This document shows positions 25,301 to 37,259 of a stretch of DNA of 64,000 bases, piece after piece (within the stretch, counting starts at the first letter, position 1; every line of letters starts with the position of its first letter). Both the position numbers and the translations under genes were made by a program. This stretch comes from Thuidium tamariscinum (lineage: Eukaryota > Streptophyta > Bryopsida > Hypnales > Thuidiaceae): the NCBI GenBank assembly GCA_947034885.2, contig OX344752.2, forward strand, positions 3,100,001 through 3,164,000, in the 5' to 3' direction. The notes under the pieces were generated by a model, which had not been told where the DNA came from, made no database searches, and saw only the letters and a list, made by a program, of their open reading frames with translations.

Positions 25301-26110
25301 TACATTAAATTAGCATGGTATATTCTTTTTCTTTTGTTTGTTTGTGACGTTGAGATCTCTCGGACCATGAGTCCCCCGGGTGCGTGTTTGGTACCGTCGG
25401 AAAGTCCTCGGCGAGGAGGGGTGCACGGGCTTTGATTCATGGTGCTCCAACCTATGGCATGAAAGTTATTGAATTTTGAAGTTTCTATACATTAAAAAAA
25501 TTAGAAAATTATTTATTCTGTTGTTTTTCTTTTCTTTTAGACTGTGGCAACAGCACGGGCCACCCTAGTATACATTAAATTAGCATGGTATATTCTTTTT
25601 CTTTTGTTTGTTTGTGACGTTGAGATCTCTCGGACCATGAGTCCCCCGGGTGCGTGTTTGGTACCGTCGGAAAGTCCTCGGCAAGGAGGGGTGCACGGGC
25701 TTTGATTCATGGTGCTCCAACCTATGGCATGAAAGTTATTGAATTTTGAAGTTTCTATACATTAAAAAAATTAGAAAATTATTTATTCTGTTGTTTTTCT
25801 TTTCTTTTAGACTGTGGCAACAGCACGGGCCACCCTAGTATACATTAAATTAGCATGGTATATTCTTTTTCTTTTGTTTGTTTGTGACGTTGAGATCTCC
25901 CGGACCGTGAGTCCCCCGAGTGCGTGTTTGGTACCATCGGAAAGCCCTCGGCGAGGAGGGGTGCACGGGCTTTGATTCATGGTGTTCCAACTTACGGCAT
26001 GAAAGTTATTGAATTTTGAATTTTCTATACATTAAAAAAAAATTTAATTATTTATTATGTTGTTTTTCTTTTCTTTTAGACCGTGGCAACGGCACGGGCC
26101 ACCCTAGTAC
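25301..26110 (+). repeat. Three tandem copies of a 270-bp unit
   Basis: Units begin TACATTAAATTAGCATGG at 25301, 25571 and 25841. Units 1 and 2 differ at one position (25412/25682, G versus A); unit 3 differs from them at roughly 14. Each unit carries a GC-rich core (GGACCATGAGTCCCCCGGG, then GTGCACGGGC), a T-rich tract ending TTTTCTTTTAG, and ends GCACGGGCCACCCTAGTA. No open frame spans a unit. I found no hammerhead ribozyme core or other RNA fold I could name. Confidence 0.9.
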
Positions 26111-26450
26111 ATATGAGAACTATATTGAATTCAGGAAACTTGACCCGTACTCCAAGAACACATATAAGTTACACACAGAAACCATGGCATAGGAGGAGCA
26201 GCCACTAATAAGGCTGACCTACTATTTATTTAGAGTATCACTACGACAATGTCCTGTCAAAAGAGGCGTCACAGTCCTATCTCCCCCCCTCGTCAAACAG
26301 TTTGCAAGGGCCGACAACACCGCGAAGCATCCTCCTCTGCTGCGTGCCTCACAACGATTGGCCCGAGATTAGTCAACCCCCGTCTGGTTCCGTCGGAGTT
26401 CCCGCCATTCAACAACGGAAGTGCACCCACAGCAGATCTTCATTAGGAGA

Positions 26451-26600
26451 ATGGCCAAACATCCAGCTGATGAAATTTTGCATCTGATAATTAGGGGTTG
26501 CCAAGAAGCAAAGCAGATTTCTCTGAAGTCGGAGAAATCGTCGAGAGAAAAATGGAGTCAATGGCAGCTTGTTGCACATGAAGGAGGCGAAGTGTGCACC
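26451..26600 (+). CDS. Orphan first-exon candidate, 50 codons
   Basis: ATG opens a 50-codon helical, charged segment (MAKHPADEILHLIIRGCQEA at the N-terminus, later EKSSREKWSQWQLV) that ends exactly at a good donor, GTGAGT at 26601. Upstream DNA is GC-richer than its surroundings and has a CGATTGG (CCAAT-type) motif near 26352, as expected for a promoter and leader. I could not find a convincing next exon: frames in 26740-27000 are ambiguous. It may be a gene fragment or a gene whose other exons were lost. No family is recognised. Confidence 0.3.
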
Positions 26601-27169
26601 GTGAGTCCCCTTTTGGTGGGTTGAGTATGCACAATCAAAACTCGAGAATTAGTTTATCTCTGCATAAAGCCGGGGCCCAATCAAATGCAGCACATAAATC
26701 TTACTATGCGAATGACTCGTGCAATGAACTAGGAGTGTGAAACAGAGGGAGGATGAGGTAAAAATTTCATCAAGAAAGCTAAGAGCAAGTGCCGTTTCTT
26801 CACCTCCGGAGGGCAAGAAACGGCACTCGAAATTCTCCAAGGATTTCAGCTCCGCCTTCCGCTCATGGACCCCACCACATGCCACGCCATGTGGACTTTC
26901 TCAGGGAATGGGAAGGGCTTCGAAAGTGCCATGACAACCCCCAATGCGTGACAACCCCTAATGCAGGACATTGCTTGGGAAGACACCAACTTACTTTCCC
27001 TGACCATTCCTCACAGGAAGCTTTAAGCGTTATTAACAAGGATTTAGTAGAGGATCAGTTCTCAATAATTGGTTCTGTTTAGTTGCTAATTTGCTGTTAG
27101 TGATTAGTAACAGTGCCAGTTCTATGCTGATTTGTGGCTACTTTGTTCCTGACTTGCCATGACGTCCTG
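26601..27169. other. Mixed-composition DNA downstream of the orphan exon
   Basis: Near-genic base composition, with overlapping frames at 26737-27082 but no domain or splice-consistent model. Possibly further remains of the gene starting at 26451. Confidence 0.35.
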
Positions 27170-27443
27170 TAAGGTAGGTACACTCAAAAGTGCCACGTTC
27201 CTAAAAGCATCATCTATAGTGCGCATACATTTCCAAAATCAGTTATGTTCACAGACTGGATGGCGCTTTTAGAAACAAACTTTGACTATTAATAACTTTT
27301 GCATACGCTATCTAAATCTTGTGTCCTTTAGTGCATTGGAACATGCTTTCACTTGCCAACAAGACTGCATGAAAATCTGAACAAGCTAATAACAATAACT
27401 AGGCACAATATGAATAAGTGGTGCTTTGGGTGTACCCACCTTA
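27170..27443. mobile_element. MITE family A, copy 2
   Basis: The same termini as 12037-12304 (TAAGGTAGGTACACTCAAAA and an inverse) in the same orientation. The interior matches throughout, including CATGCTTTCACTTGCCAACA against CATGCTTTCACTCACCAACA in copy 1. Confidence 0.75.
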
Positions 27444-30230
27444 GTGCCTTCTTTGTTCTGTTTCTCTCTGCTTTCTCTACTCTGATTTCATTCCTCCCTT
27501 CTTTGGATTCCCCTATGTCCCTCTTCTCGTTTGTGTCTTTTTTTCCCTGGTTGTTTTTTTACTTTCCTTAGTTTCATTCTTCCTTCCTTTTTGTTAGATA
27601 TGTCCTTTTGGACACAATCCATGGCATCAACTATGGTGGATTTTGGATCTCTATTTCCAAATCTTATCTATAATTCTATTCATATTGCAACACAATGCTT
27701 GCGGGGGAAAGGCACTTGGGTGGATCCCTCTTTGGTCAAACAAGAAGTTGCCTAGGACCTAGGCAGTTCCTAACTAGCCAAGGATGGTTGCCTAGGCAAG
27801 CTTTGTTGAGTTCCCTATTTATTTTATTTTAATAGTTTTGTTGAATTTCTCCTCTATTTAGTATTTTCAATATTTTCTAGCAATAAAACTAATATTATTG
27901 TTCACCTAAGACAGAGCATCAGAGTCACACTATTCTTGTTCTCTTTCTTCTTACTATTCACTTTTCTTTGCCAACCCTCTCTTTCCTTGTTCCTAGCCTA
28001 GCCTCGATGTTTGGTGTTGCTCTATCATGAAGGTAGAAGCACCTAAAACAAACACTCACCCTAGATCTCTTGTTCTTGAGGGTGCATAGAGAGAAAAATG
28101 ATGTGCATTTGTTAGGAAATAGTTTAGGAGACCAAGAAAATTAGTTTCATATTTTTTCGAGCTTGTATGAATATAATATGAATTTTTGAAAACAATTGTG
28201 TAGATGCATCTATTGTGGACACTAGACTTATTTTGAAGTGAGCACAAAAATACCCAAAAGCGACACACTTTAACCTTGGATCCTACATGGATGATTGGCC
28301 ACTTTTTGGAATAGTGACAACTCCTTGGAATTGCATTGACTTGTCTACTTTAGAAACTCCACATATCTTTCTTTAATTTGAGGTCACTTGCACTTGAATT
28401 TAGGCTCTTTTTTAGGCATCCATGAACAACTAGTGTTCCATTTGGCTGCTTCTACCTTATCATGCTTTCGGGTGTCCTTGGGTCTCGCCTTAGGGTCTCA
28501 GCTCTCCTTGCCTCAGGATGTTTTTTTTGCTCTCTTTGGTCTCTTCCTGCCTCGGTGCACTTCTGGCCTCTGTTTTCTTTCATGCCATGTCCCATCATCA
28601 GAAAAGTTGGGCCAAACTGTTTTAGTGCTATTTTGACACCAAAGGCTGCATTTTGACAATATAGGTGCCGTTTTTTCTTTACTCAGTTGGTATGGAGTTT
28701 AGCACCAAATTTACTTGATTGCATTTCAATGCACCATCATGGCACCATATTCAAATGCGTGAAGTTCCTGACGATGCTCCCCTTGCCCACTTTGGGTGTG
28801 CCCCATTTTTTGCCTCCTGGAGTCACTTGCCTTTGGGCGGTCATCACCTCAGTCTGTGTGTATTGCCTTCAAGCATGTTTTTTAGTAAAAAATCACCCTA
28901 CATGGGTTGTATCTCCCCCCCTCCCCTTCCCCTCTCTTAACACAAAAAAAGATAGCCATTAATTAATTCTGGAAAAAATAAAAACCCTCTTACCTTGTCA
29001 TTGATTGAAATGTAATACGTACATACAAACATACAAATATAAATATGGATATGTACATACAAATACAAATTTGGTTACGGCTACAAAATGATATCAAATT
29101 ATGATATGACTAAGGCTATGGATATCAAAATACAATATGCATAAAAAAAACATTAACTCATATCATTTGGTCTTGTGATTTTGTATGCAAATTACATAAG
29201 GGAATTGAATCCCTTGAGGGATTAAATTTTGTTTTCTTATAAATTGGTTGTGGTTTTGAGTGCATTGTTACACTATGCACTCACAATTGGCAATAACTAC
29301 CATTTTCAATTTGCATCTTTTAGACTAGTAGCAAGACACAAAAAATTAATTCCCATTTATATGTTTTGGATGCATGGTGCTCAATGTTGTTGCTTGGATC
29401 CATTAATCCCTAAAGTCCCAAGGCCTTTTTTCCTCAAAATCTACTAAAAATTGCCTTTTATAGTGCATTGAGATAAGAATCCAAAAAAATGTTTTTTTAC
29501 TGATGTAACCGTGGGATGTTGTACTAAACTTGTGTAAGAAACTATAGTAAAAATTTCAAGAAGTTTGAATGCATGGATTGAGAGATATTATCATTTGAGG
29601 TTGATGAAACAATTTTTTGATTCTACCCTAAAGTTTTAGATGACTTTGTTGGCCATCATTAGTGGAAAATTTTACACTACATGTTTTGAATGTAAAAATC
29701 TAGCATATTGAAGACAATGTTAGGCATATTTCCATGCAATTTCACAAGTAAATGAGATGTATAAGACCTACAAAAAAATCTTGTAATTTAGGCATGTGTC
29801 CATAGTTCCAATTATAATATCCTTTTTTCAAAACATTTTTCCCACCACTTATTTATTCAAATGAAAATCGCAGCAATGGATTGAAAATTTCACTTTTCTT
29901 GCATAAACTAAAAAAAATTGAACTAAATTAAGACTTTGATTATGGTAGTCATAAGAAGGCTATTTGAAGGATAAAAGAGCCTAAAAGTTTGGGCAAGGGG
30001 TGAACATAGGATCTTTTGATGTTCTTTGTAGGTTCCACCTTGCTCCTACTTTTAGGCTTCTTATTTATTATAAATTAAGACCACAAGCCTTGCACCAAAG
30101 AGACTCAAATATAAAATTCATTCTTTAGAAACAACTAAAGTCACATTGACATTTTTGGGATGCAAAGCATACAAACATTGTACAATGTAAAGACCCATCA
30201 AAATGATTCTCTTTGGTATGGCTGTTGTAG
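27444..30230. other. Intergenic DNA, pyrimidine tracts and repeats
   Basis: It begins with about 150 bp of T/C-rich sequence, followed by AT-rich DNA with no convincing gene. Frames at 28388-28960 are up to 91 codons without recognisable features. Confidence 0.4.
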
Positions 30231-30289
30231 GTTGTCTTTTGAGTGCATAGGCATAGTGAGGCACAAGTAGTATGCACTCAAAAGACAAC
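30231..30289. repeat. Perfect 19-bp inverted repeat hairpin
   Basis: GTTGTCTTTTGAGTGCATA at 30231-30249 is exactly inverted at 30271-30289, with a 21-nt spacer. It could be a tiny MITE or a transcribed hairpin; nothing else marks its role. Confidence 0.7.
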
Positions 30290-30384
30290 ATTCAAAAAAA
30301 ATTTAATTTTTAAAAAAATGCCCTCAAAAATTCCCCCTCCTAATTTTAAAATAATAATTTAAAATTAATTTTGACTACCTTGAA

Positions 30385-30404
30385 ACACACACACACACAC
30401 ACAC
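30385..30404. repeat. (AC)n microsatellite
   Basis: Ten uninterrupted AC units in AT-rich DNA. Confidence 0.95.
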
Positions 30405-31153
30405 CATCCCCAAAAAAAAATTTAATTTTTAATTGTTAAGTTTTTCATATCCCCCCTCTTTCCCAACCTCTTCCTCTTGTACCCCCTCTTGTAATTCTCA
30501 GAAACCATATCCTTGACAAATAATATGGGATTTCATATTTGTATGCATATGCGTATGCATATCTGTATTCAGTATTATATAATATGTGTACTGCATTAGT
30601 ATCTAATATCATTATATATTCATATTTGTATACAATATCATATCTGTATTCCATATTCATGTTTGGACGGCTCAGATTACATCTCATAAGATCAACGGTT
30701 TGTGATTTTTTTGACAAATCAACAATAAATTTAAAGGTAAGCATTTTTTTTAAAAGAATCAATGGCCTGTAAAATTTTTGAGAAAGGGGCAACTAATAGT
30801 ATCTTCTGTAATCACAGAAGATAGTATTTTGTACAGATTGACAACCCTACACGACACTATAATTTCTTCTACAAGTACATTGCATTCCCATGATGGGAAA
30901 TGCTTTTTGCTTTAATTTGTACACTATGACTATGAGACCTGCAATCCCCTAGAAATCAGAAATCACAAGTACCACTTGAGGAGGCAAATACAAAATTCAT
31001 TCTTTTTGAAAACAAATAAACTCACATCAATATTTTGCTGACGCATGATGCAGAAAGAATGCTAGGACTCATTAAAAACATCACGTGAGTACTGGTGGAG
31101 CTCATCTGAATTTGGGTCACAAGGAAATGAGGCTAAGGGAGGGTGTTGTTGTT
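30405..31153. other. AT-rich DNA including a segment homologous to 35.0-35.4 kb
   Basis: The part 31079-31135 matches 35345-35401 (shared run TGAGTACTGGTGGAGCT and flanks), and weaker similarity (TTGACAACCCTAC, TTCTACAA) extends back to about 30830. Purine/pyrimidine alternation (TATGCATATGCG type) occurs at 30540-30660. No gene is seen. Confidence 0.45.
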
Positions 31154-31429
31154 TAAGGTGGGTACACGTAAAAGTGACACTTTTTGGTACTGTGCCTAGT
31201 AACTATTACTGGTCTGATCAAATTTTCATATAGTCTTCTTGGCAAGGGAAAGCACGTTTCAATGCACCAAAAAACGCAGCATTTGGATACAGTATGCAAA
31301 AGTTATTAAGGTTCAAAGTCTGTTTTTAAAAGCGCTCCAGTCAAATAGGTACATAATGGAATTCAGAAATGTACAGCAACTATAGATGGCACTTTTAGGT
31401 GAGGTGCAATTTTAGGTGTACCCACCTAA
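31154..31429. mobile_element. MITE family A, copy 3 (inverted)
   Basis: Termini TTAAGGTGGGTACACGT and TAGGTGTACCCACCTAA. The interior matches copies 1 and 2 in the reverse orientation (ACTGTGCCTAGTAAC near the left end corresponds to their right end). Confidence 0.7.
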
Positions 31430-34400
31430 AGTGACCTTTGAAGAACTGATTGTATTTTTTGGGAAACTAAACTCCATGAAACAATTTTCAGTAAATTTGC
31501 ATATGAAGATAACGGAGAGGCATCCAATGGTGCACTTGTACCCAATGTTGTCCGTTTCTACAGAACACAATCATTTTAGGCTATAAATGTAGGTAGGCAG
31601 TACATGGCTTATTTCTTTTGACCTAAAACAATAAGCAGTCGACAATCCTACTACATTTCTGTTCTAGAATGAACAACTAACTTAGAAATGGACGGCATTG
31701 GATGCAAGTGCGCCATTGGGTGCCTCTCCCGTAAGTGGAATGGGCATCCAAATCAAATCGTTATTTCATATTTTTGGACTTTAGTGAGATTAGTTATGAA
31801 TTTCTGAAGTTGATATGCAATGGTTTTAGAAAACGTCCCCCTCTTGAAATGTACACTATTGGTACACTGAATAAAGCAAAATCTACCTCTGTCTTGGAAG
31901 TTCCTATTAGAGCACCCTCCTTGTATTCTTTGGCATTTTGTGAAAAAATGAATATTTGTATGTCCTGGAGGTGGCCCGGTTGACGTGGACGACTGTAAAA
32001 GGGACAAGTGGACAACAAGAAAATATAGTCATTGGGTCCAACAAACTTAACTTAAGTTAACCCCTCCAAGATCCAGAGTGTTTTTCAAGAGACATTGTTA
32101 ACAACTGCCAATTTTGGATGCATCATCAAAATTGAAAATAAAAGAACTTTCTTAAACTTCAACCACATAGAAATGTAGTATACTATTGTGACAATGTGCT
32201 AGGAAAACATTACTCCATTCGATCGTATAACATTGAACAATTTTAACGTTTGAAGTGAGAAGATTATAATCCCTTTTTCATTTGTGTAAAATAGATCAAC
32301 AAGAGGGCTTTTTTTTTCTGGACTAGTGTCCTTCCCTCTACATTCATTTCATAGGCCAATTTTTTGGAGTGACACATATAAGTTTGAATTCTAACTATTT
32401 GGTGAAAATTTACCAAAAAAAAGACCTAGTTAGCAAACTTCAAATCCTCGTGGAGTAAAATTGATACTCTTGATGAATTTACATCCTTCCACAATTGATT
32501 GAGTTCTTAATCTTGTTACTTATACATGTATGCAAAACTTTAGAACCAAATGTAGGGTCTAGATTATCCAAAAATCACCTTACAATGCAAGGAGATTAAA
32601 GTAAGTTGACAATGTACTAGTCATTTTCAATGATTCTTTATGTAAAGAAGAATTTTCTTAATTTAAAACCCAAATAGTGAAAAGTTCAAGAGAAAAATTT
32701 GAAACATATGGGAAAAATTTCAAGAATTTTGACACCACATATAACAAGATTATAGGCTTGAAGAGTTAGAAGAAAGTCAGTGTTGTTTTTTCCTTGAAAC
32801 TTCTCTAGTGTAATCAACTCAAAGTTTGATTCATCTTAGAATGTGATTTGAGAAACTAAAATTTGTCTTTTTTTTTTAATAATTTTGTGCCTTATTCTAT
32901 TAGTTACAGACATGCCAAATTCCAAAAGTTGGTGAATGTTGATGAAAAGCAAAAGATGCCCAAATTGCTAAAACTTCCCAAATTTTTCCGTGTAGCATAA
33001 CTTTTGATCCAAGCATATGATCAATTCCTTTCTTCAAAATTTCCATAAAGGAGGTGGATCTTCCCATTTTGTGCCAATATTTTGTGAAAATTCATTAAAA
33101 AAAAACATCATATGACCTACCCAAGTTTTCAAGTGTCTATTGAATATTTGATTTCCAAAGGATTAACCTTGGAATATTGGGCCTATTGAAATATAGCTAG
33201 TGACTATAGCTTGATTTCACTTTAATTTCCTTCCTTCAATTTGCTCCTACATAGTGATTAGATTCTAAATGAAGATTTTCATTTTCAATAGATGAAATTA
33301 CATGTCTTGTGTAAGTTATACAAATTTTATTTTATTTTTGTAGAAATCCGAAATTTTTGTGAATTTTTTAAGGAAAACATTGAAAATTCATATAAAATAC
33401 AAAATAAGCTTAAAAAATGTGAAGATGTTGGCATATGTTTATATTATAGTGTACAACATCATAATTATATTGTATCATTATATAATTAGAAATTTAATAG
33501 ACTTTAGGTAAAAAGTTTAAATAAATATAATATTATATATTCAATTTTGGAAACTTTGTAAGATTTCAATATTTATGATGTTAGATTCATTCATGAAAAA
33601 TTTTCATAAGCAATTATGGAATCTAGCTCACTCTCAATCACATCAAATACAAGGAAGTAAAAAGAGTTGACAATATACTAGTAACTCTTTTTTATTGATT
33701 TCTTGTACAATGATTTTTTTTTAAAAGAAATTTTAAATCCAACTATTGAAAAGTTAGACACAAACATTTGGAATATATAGGAATAACTTCAAGAACTTTG
33801 ACTTCACATATTGCAAAATAATAGGGCTTGTAGTTAAAAAGAAAATCTTTTCTCTCTAAACCACTTCATCATTGCTAATAAAGTTTGACTCCTCTTAGAA
33901 TGTGATTTGAGAACTAAAATTTGTTTTTATTTTAGACAATTATATGCTATATATTATTAGTTACATACATGACAAATTTCAAAAGTCAAGAAGGATTTTA
34001 GCAAAAGTTGTCCAAATTGCCTAGGTTGCTCCAAAAGTTTAGAATAATATAACTTTTGATTTGGACACCGAATTGAATAAAAAATTATATATAATCTAAA
34101 TGGGTACAAATGATCAATGATGTGAGCATGTCAACTGAGAAATGCAAACATTTTATAGATATCAAAGGTTGGAATTTGACTAATATGTCAAGAGAAGAAA
34201 ATAGAGTCCCATTATCATGTAGTCAAGAACTATGAAGGATCAATCTAATCATTAAAGGGGTGTGACATTCTCTTGAAATAGTCTTCTCCATCCTCCTTTC
34301 CATCTCTATACTTGTCAAGGTCATGCACACAATTAACAAAAGTGTAAAGCCTACCAACCACTCTAATTCCTAACCATCTATAGAGAAAATGGACATGAAA

Positions 34401-34734
34401 ATACATTGTCCATGGACAAATATATCAATGACTAAATTAGAAAACAATAATATTCAACTCATAAATAATTTTATAGAAAATATCAATAAATTAATACAAA
34501 TCTTGGAAAAATTGATTTAAAACATGTGTGAGCTAGATTGAATTCTCTTTCCTCACACCACTTCAATGTATACTATTAGCATGTCTTTGAATCTTTTGCA
34601 AAGAAATCTAGAAGCTTTAGGAGGATATGCCAAGTTGACTCTGGATTTGGTGATGGCTCGCCATTTGGTTGAGCCATCCTCAAATTTGGTCAGGCCTGGC
34701 CCTTTTTTTCTTTCCCCATGCATGCTATGGGGCA
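31430..34734. other. AT-rich intergenic repeat DNA
   Basis: No gene. The segment 33290-33490 resembles the interior of the TTAACCCC-ended repeat family in reverse orientation. Frames are short and low in complexity. Confidence 0.45.
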
Positions 34735-34971
34735 ATTCAAATGGCCGGGCCCAGCCACTTGCCGAGTTTGTGTCTTACTTTGCGTTGCTGTGGGGATGCT
34801 CTAATGTACTCTAATTCAAATGGCTGGGCCCAACCACTTGCCAAGTTTGTGTCTTACTTTGCATTGCTGTGGGGATGCTCTAATGTACTCTAATTCAAAT
34901 GGCTGGGCCCGGCCACTTGCCTAGTTTGCGCCTTATTTTGCGTTGCTGTGGAGATGCTCTAATGTACACTG
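34735..34971 (+). repeat. Three tandem copies of a 79-bp unit
   Basis: Units start ATTCAAATGGCYGGGCCC at 34735, 34814 and 34893, exactly 79 bp apart, with a few substitutions each. Shared features are CCACTTGCC, TTTGTGTCTTACTTTGC and GGGGATGCTCTAATGTAC. Overlapping open frames (for example 34669-34893) repeat with it and are not taken as genes. Confidence 0.9.
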
Positions 34972-35106
34972 TACTAGGTAAGAACAATTGTCCTGGGTAT
35001 GGCAAAGAATTATATTTTCTTAGGGTTGACAACCCTACTGCATCCTACTTTTGATTTTATTCCTTAAATTTTTTTTCTACAAACATTTCATTGGATCCCC
35101 AATGAA

Positions 35107-35439
35107 GTGAGATGCTCTCTGCTTTCTGCTTTCTGCTTTCGCACACCATACGACTTTCAGCGGATTGGAAGTGAAAACAGCGAGTTGTACCGATGGAGCG
35201 AATGTGAGATTTTATTCTCGGAAACGGTGCCCCTGATTGCCTTTGTGCTTGGAACTGCCGGCGCGTTTTTTGCAACTTTGGCCACCACTTTGGCGAGCCT
35301 TGTACTGGACCTCTCGCTCACATGGGTACCATCCCGGCCGCCATCATCACATGAGTACTGGTGGAGCTTATCTGAATTGGGGTCACCAGAAAATGAGGCT
35401 ACATTCACTTTGGTATTCTCTGGACAAATGGATGATTAA
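35107..35439 (+). pseudogene. Gene-like fragment with a membrane segment
   Basis: A 110-codon open frame in an isolated GC-richer patch. It contains a hydrophobic stretch (SETVPLIAFVLGTAGAFFAT onward, about residues 38-67) that could be a membrane helix. The start is preceded by three GCTTTCT repeats. The related segment at 30.8-31.1 kb lacks this GC-rich block, so the patch may be a captured piece of a host gene. No parent gene is recognised and expression is doubtful. Confidence 0.3.
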
Positions 35440-35449
35440 ATGCCACTAG

Positions 35450-35990
35450 AGGCGGCCAAGATGATGTGGAAGACCGTGGAAGCGACATGTGGAATACAGT
35501 TATGTCCAATAAACTGAACCCTGAAACGGCAGGCCTATGGCCACAAAGTTTTCCTTGAGGTAGACCAGTCCATTACAGGCTGCTTTCAAAATCCATCACC
35601 CCCTTTTGGTCCCAATTCCATCTAAAGCTGTCTCCTACAAGGACCATTTAAGCCTACCCAATTCATCATTGACAATAATACATATTTTAAACAACATGTC
35701 ACTTGTCTTTAACCCTAAAGTGTGCCGACGTTCATATTCTGGACGATGAACAGAGGGCTTCAAGGCTCTATTTCATCCAATTAACCTCTCATTTGTCAAA
35801 CATAATACTTGAATTTAGAAAAGACAATCTTCTTTAATGATTAAATTCATTAAATTTCGGAAATTGATGTATATGTACAAAGCTATAAGCAAAAATGTGC
35901 AAAAATTCAAAAAAGGATTGAGACGCTTGGGTTAAATAGGGGTCGCATTTAGAACACAGTTGCTTTTAGAATAGACTACCTTAGAGCAGC
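35450..35990. other. Intergenic DNA, no gene seen
   Basis: Moderate GC to about 35780, then AT-rich. No convincing frame or bounded element. Confidence 0.4.
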
Positions 35991-36117
35991 CCCATAGGGA
36001 CACAACCAAGCAACACTGTAACTGTTGTGGGCCATTGATCCTCTTTGTCAGAAGAAGATCAATGGCCCACAACACTTACAATGTTGTTTGGCTGTGTGCC
36101 TATGGGGCTGCTCTTAA
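35991..36117. repeat. Foldback element 1 of a tandem pair
   Basis: Arms of about 58 nt (left arm begins TTAGAGCAGCCCCATAGG, right arm is its inverse with several mismatches) flank a loop near 36050-36060. The arms include AAGCAACACTGTAA, shared with the adjacent foldback. RNA from either strand would form a long imperfect hairpin. Confidence 0.8.
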
Positions 36118-36245
36118 AGTATCACCATCCTTCCATTACCAAGCAACATTGTAAACATTGTGAACTTGTGATCTCCCTCTGATAAGGAAGATCAGTGGTT
36201 CACAATGTTTACAGTGTTGCTTCGCAATGAAGGGGTGGTGATACT
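36118..36245. repeat. Foldback element 2 of a tandem pair
   Basis: It abuts foldback 1. The left arm begins AGTATCACCATCCTTCC and the right arm ends GGGGTGGTGATACT. The arm core AAGCAACATTGTAAACATTG resembles foldback 1, so the two are related units of one MITE family. Confidence 0.8.
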
Positions 36246-36373
36246 CTTAGCCCATCATGCAAATTTGCACGTTTTTTCGACAATTTAATCCAACGCAATA
36301 ATGTCAAAAGGAGTACTTTGTCAATCTTTAATTGGTGAACAATGGATACATAGGAGAGTGGTTATGGGGTGTT

Positions 36374-37259
36374 TTAACCCCTAATATCCCATTGTCTCCT
36401 TGAGGGACAATTTGGAGTTTGGGCAAGTTTGGATAACCTAAATTTTTAGTGAGACTTTTTGAAACTTTCTCATAAGATAGGAAAACTAATTAACTATGTC
36501 GAAATATAGTTTTTATTTCAATTGGTGTCTAGGAGCAAAAGTTATACCATAAATCCACAAAAAATTAAAATTAAGATTAAATTTTTTTAATCTTATATAA
36601 TATATTTTTGTCTACATGTGAAGCTTTGATTCATTCCATTTGGATTAGTTATGTAAAAGTAATGAACAATCTTGTTTTTTCTGCAATTTGAACATTTTCT
36701 TGAAAAAATAGCTTATAGGGTTTGTTTCTCAATGCAATTTTTACAATTTTTCAAAAACAATTGCTCATTGAGGTTAAAATTTCTTGCTAGAACAATCTCA
36801 CCATTGGGATTATTGTGTTTTAATCCCATCTTAGAGGTATAAACAATTTGGTTTTTCTTTCAATCTCAAATCTACCTCTACTTAATAATTTCTTAAAGAA
36901 TGAAAATCAAGCATTTAAGAAAAAAATTCCTAAATTTTCAATTCAATTCTTCAATCCAAATTTTTTTAATTCAAAGTCCATAGTGCAAATTCTTTTAACA
37001 AATGGAAATCAAAGTCATCTAAAATTGCATGACAATGTTCAGAAAAATTCTTTTTCCTAACTTTGAACACAAAATATCTTCTAATATATGCTGTCAAACA
37101 TCATGAAATTTTAATTACATGCTTTTAGACAAGTAAAGTGTGAGATCCTATGGTTAGATTCCAAAAAATATTTTTTTTGGTTCACTTTGATAAATGTAGC
37201 AAAAATGGCAATATAAGTGGCTTTTGACAGAAAAATGGCCTTGGGCGTTTAAGGGTTAA
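36374..37259. repeat. TTAACCCC-ended repeat, copy 1
   Basis: It starts TTAACCCCTAATATCCC and ends GGGCGTTTAAGGGTTAA, imperfect inverted ends shared with copies at 43770-44504 and 49826-50409. The interior is AT-rich and non-coding. Confidence 0.5.

Noticed and set aside
25301-26110. Hammerhead ribozyme in the 270-bp repeat
   Set aside because: CCATGAGTCCC followed by GTCGGAAAG recalls a hammerhead, but the CUGANGA core and the exact GAAA-stem arrangement are absent on both strands.
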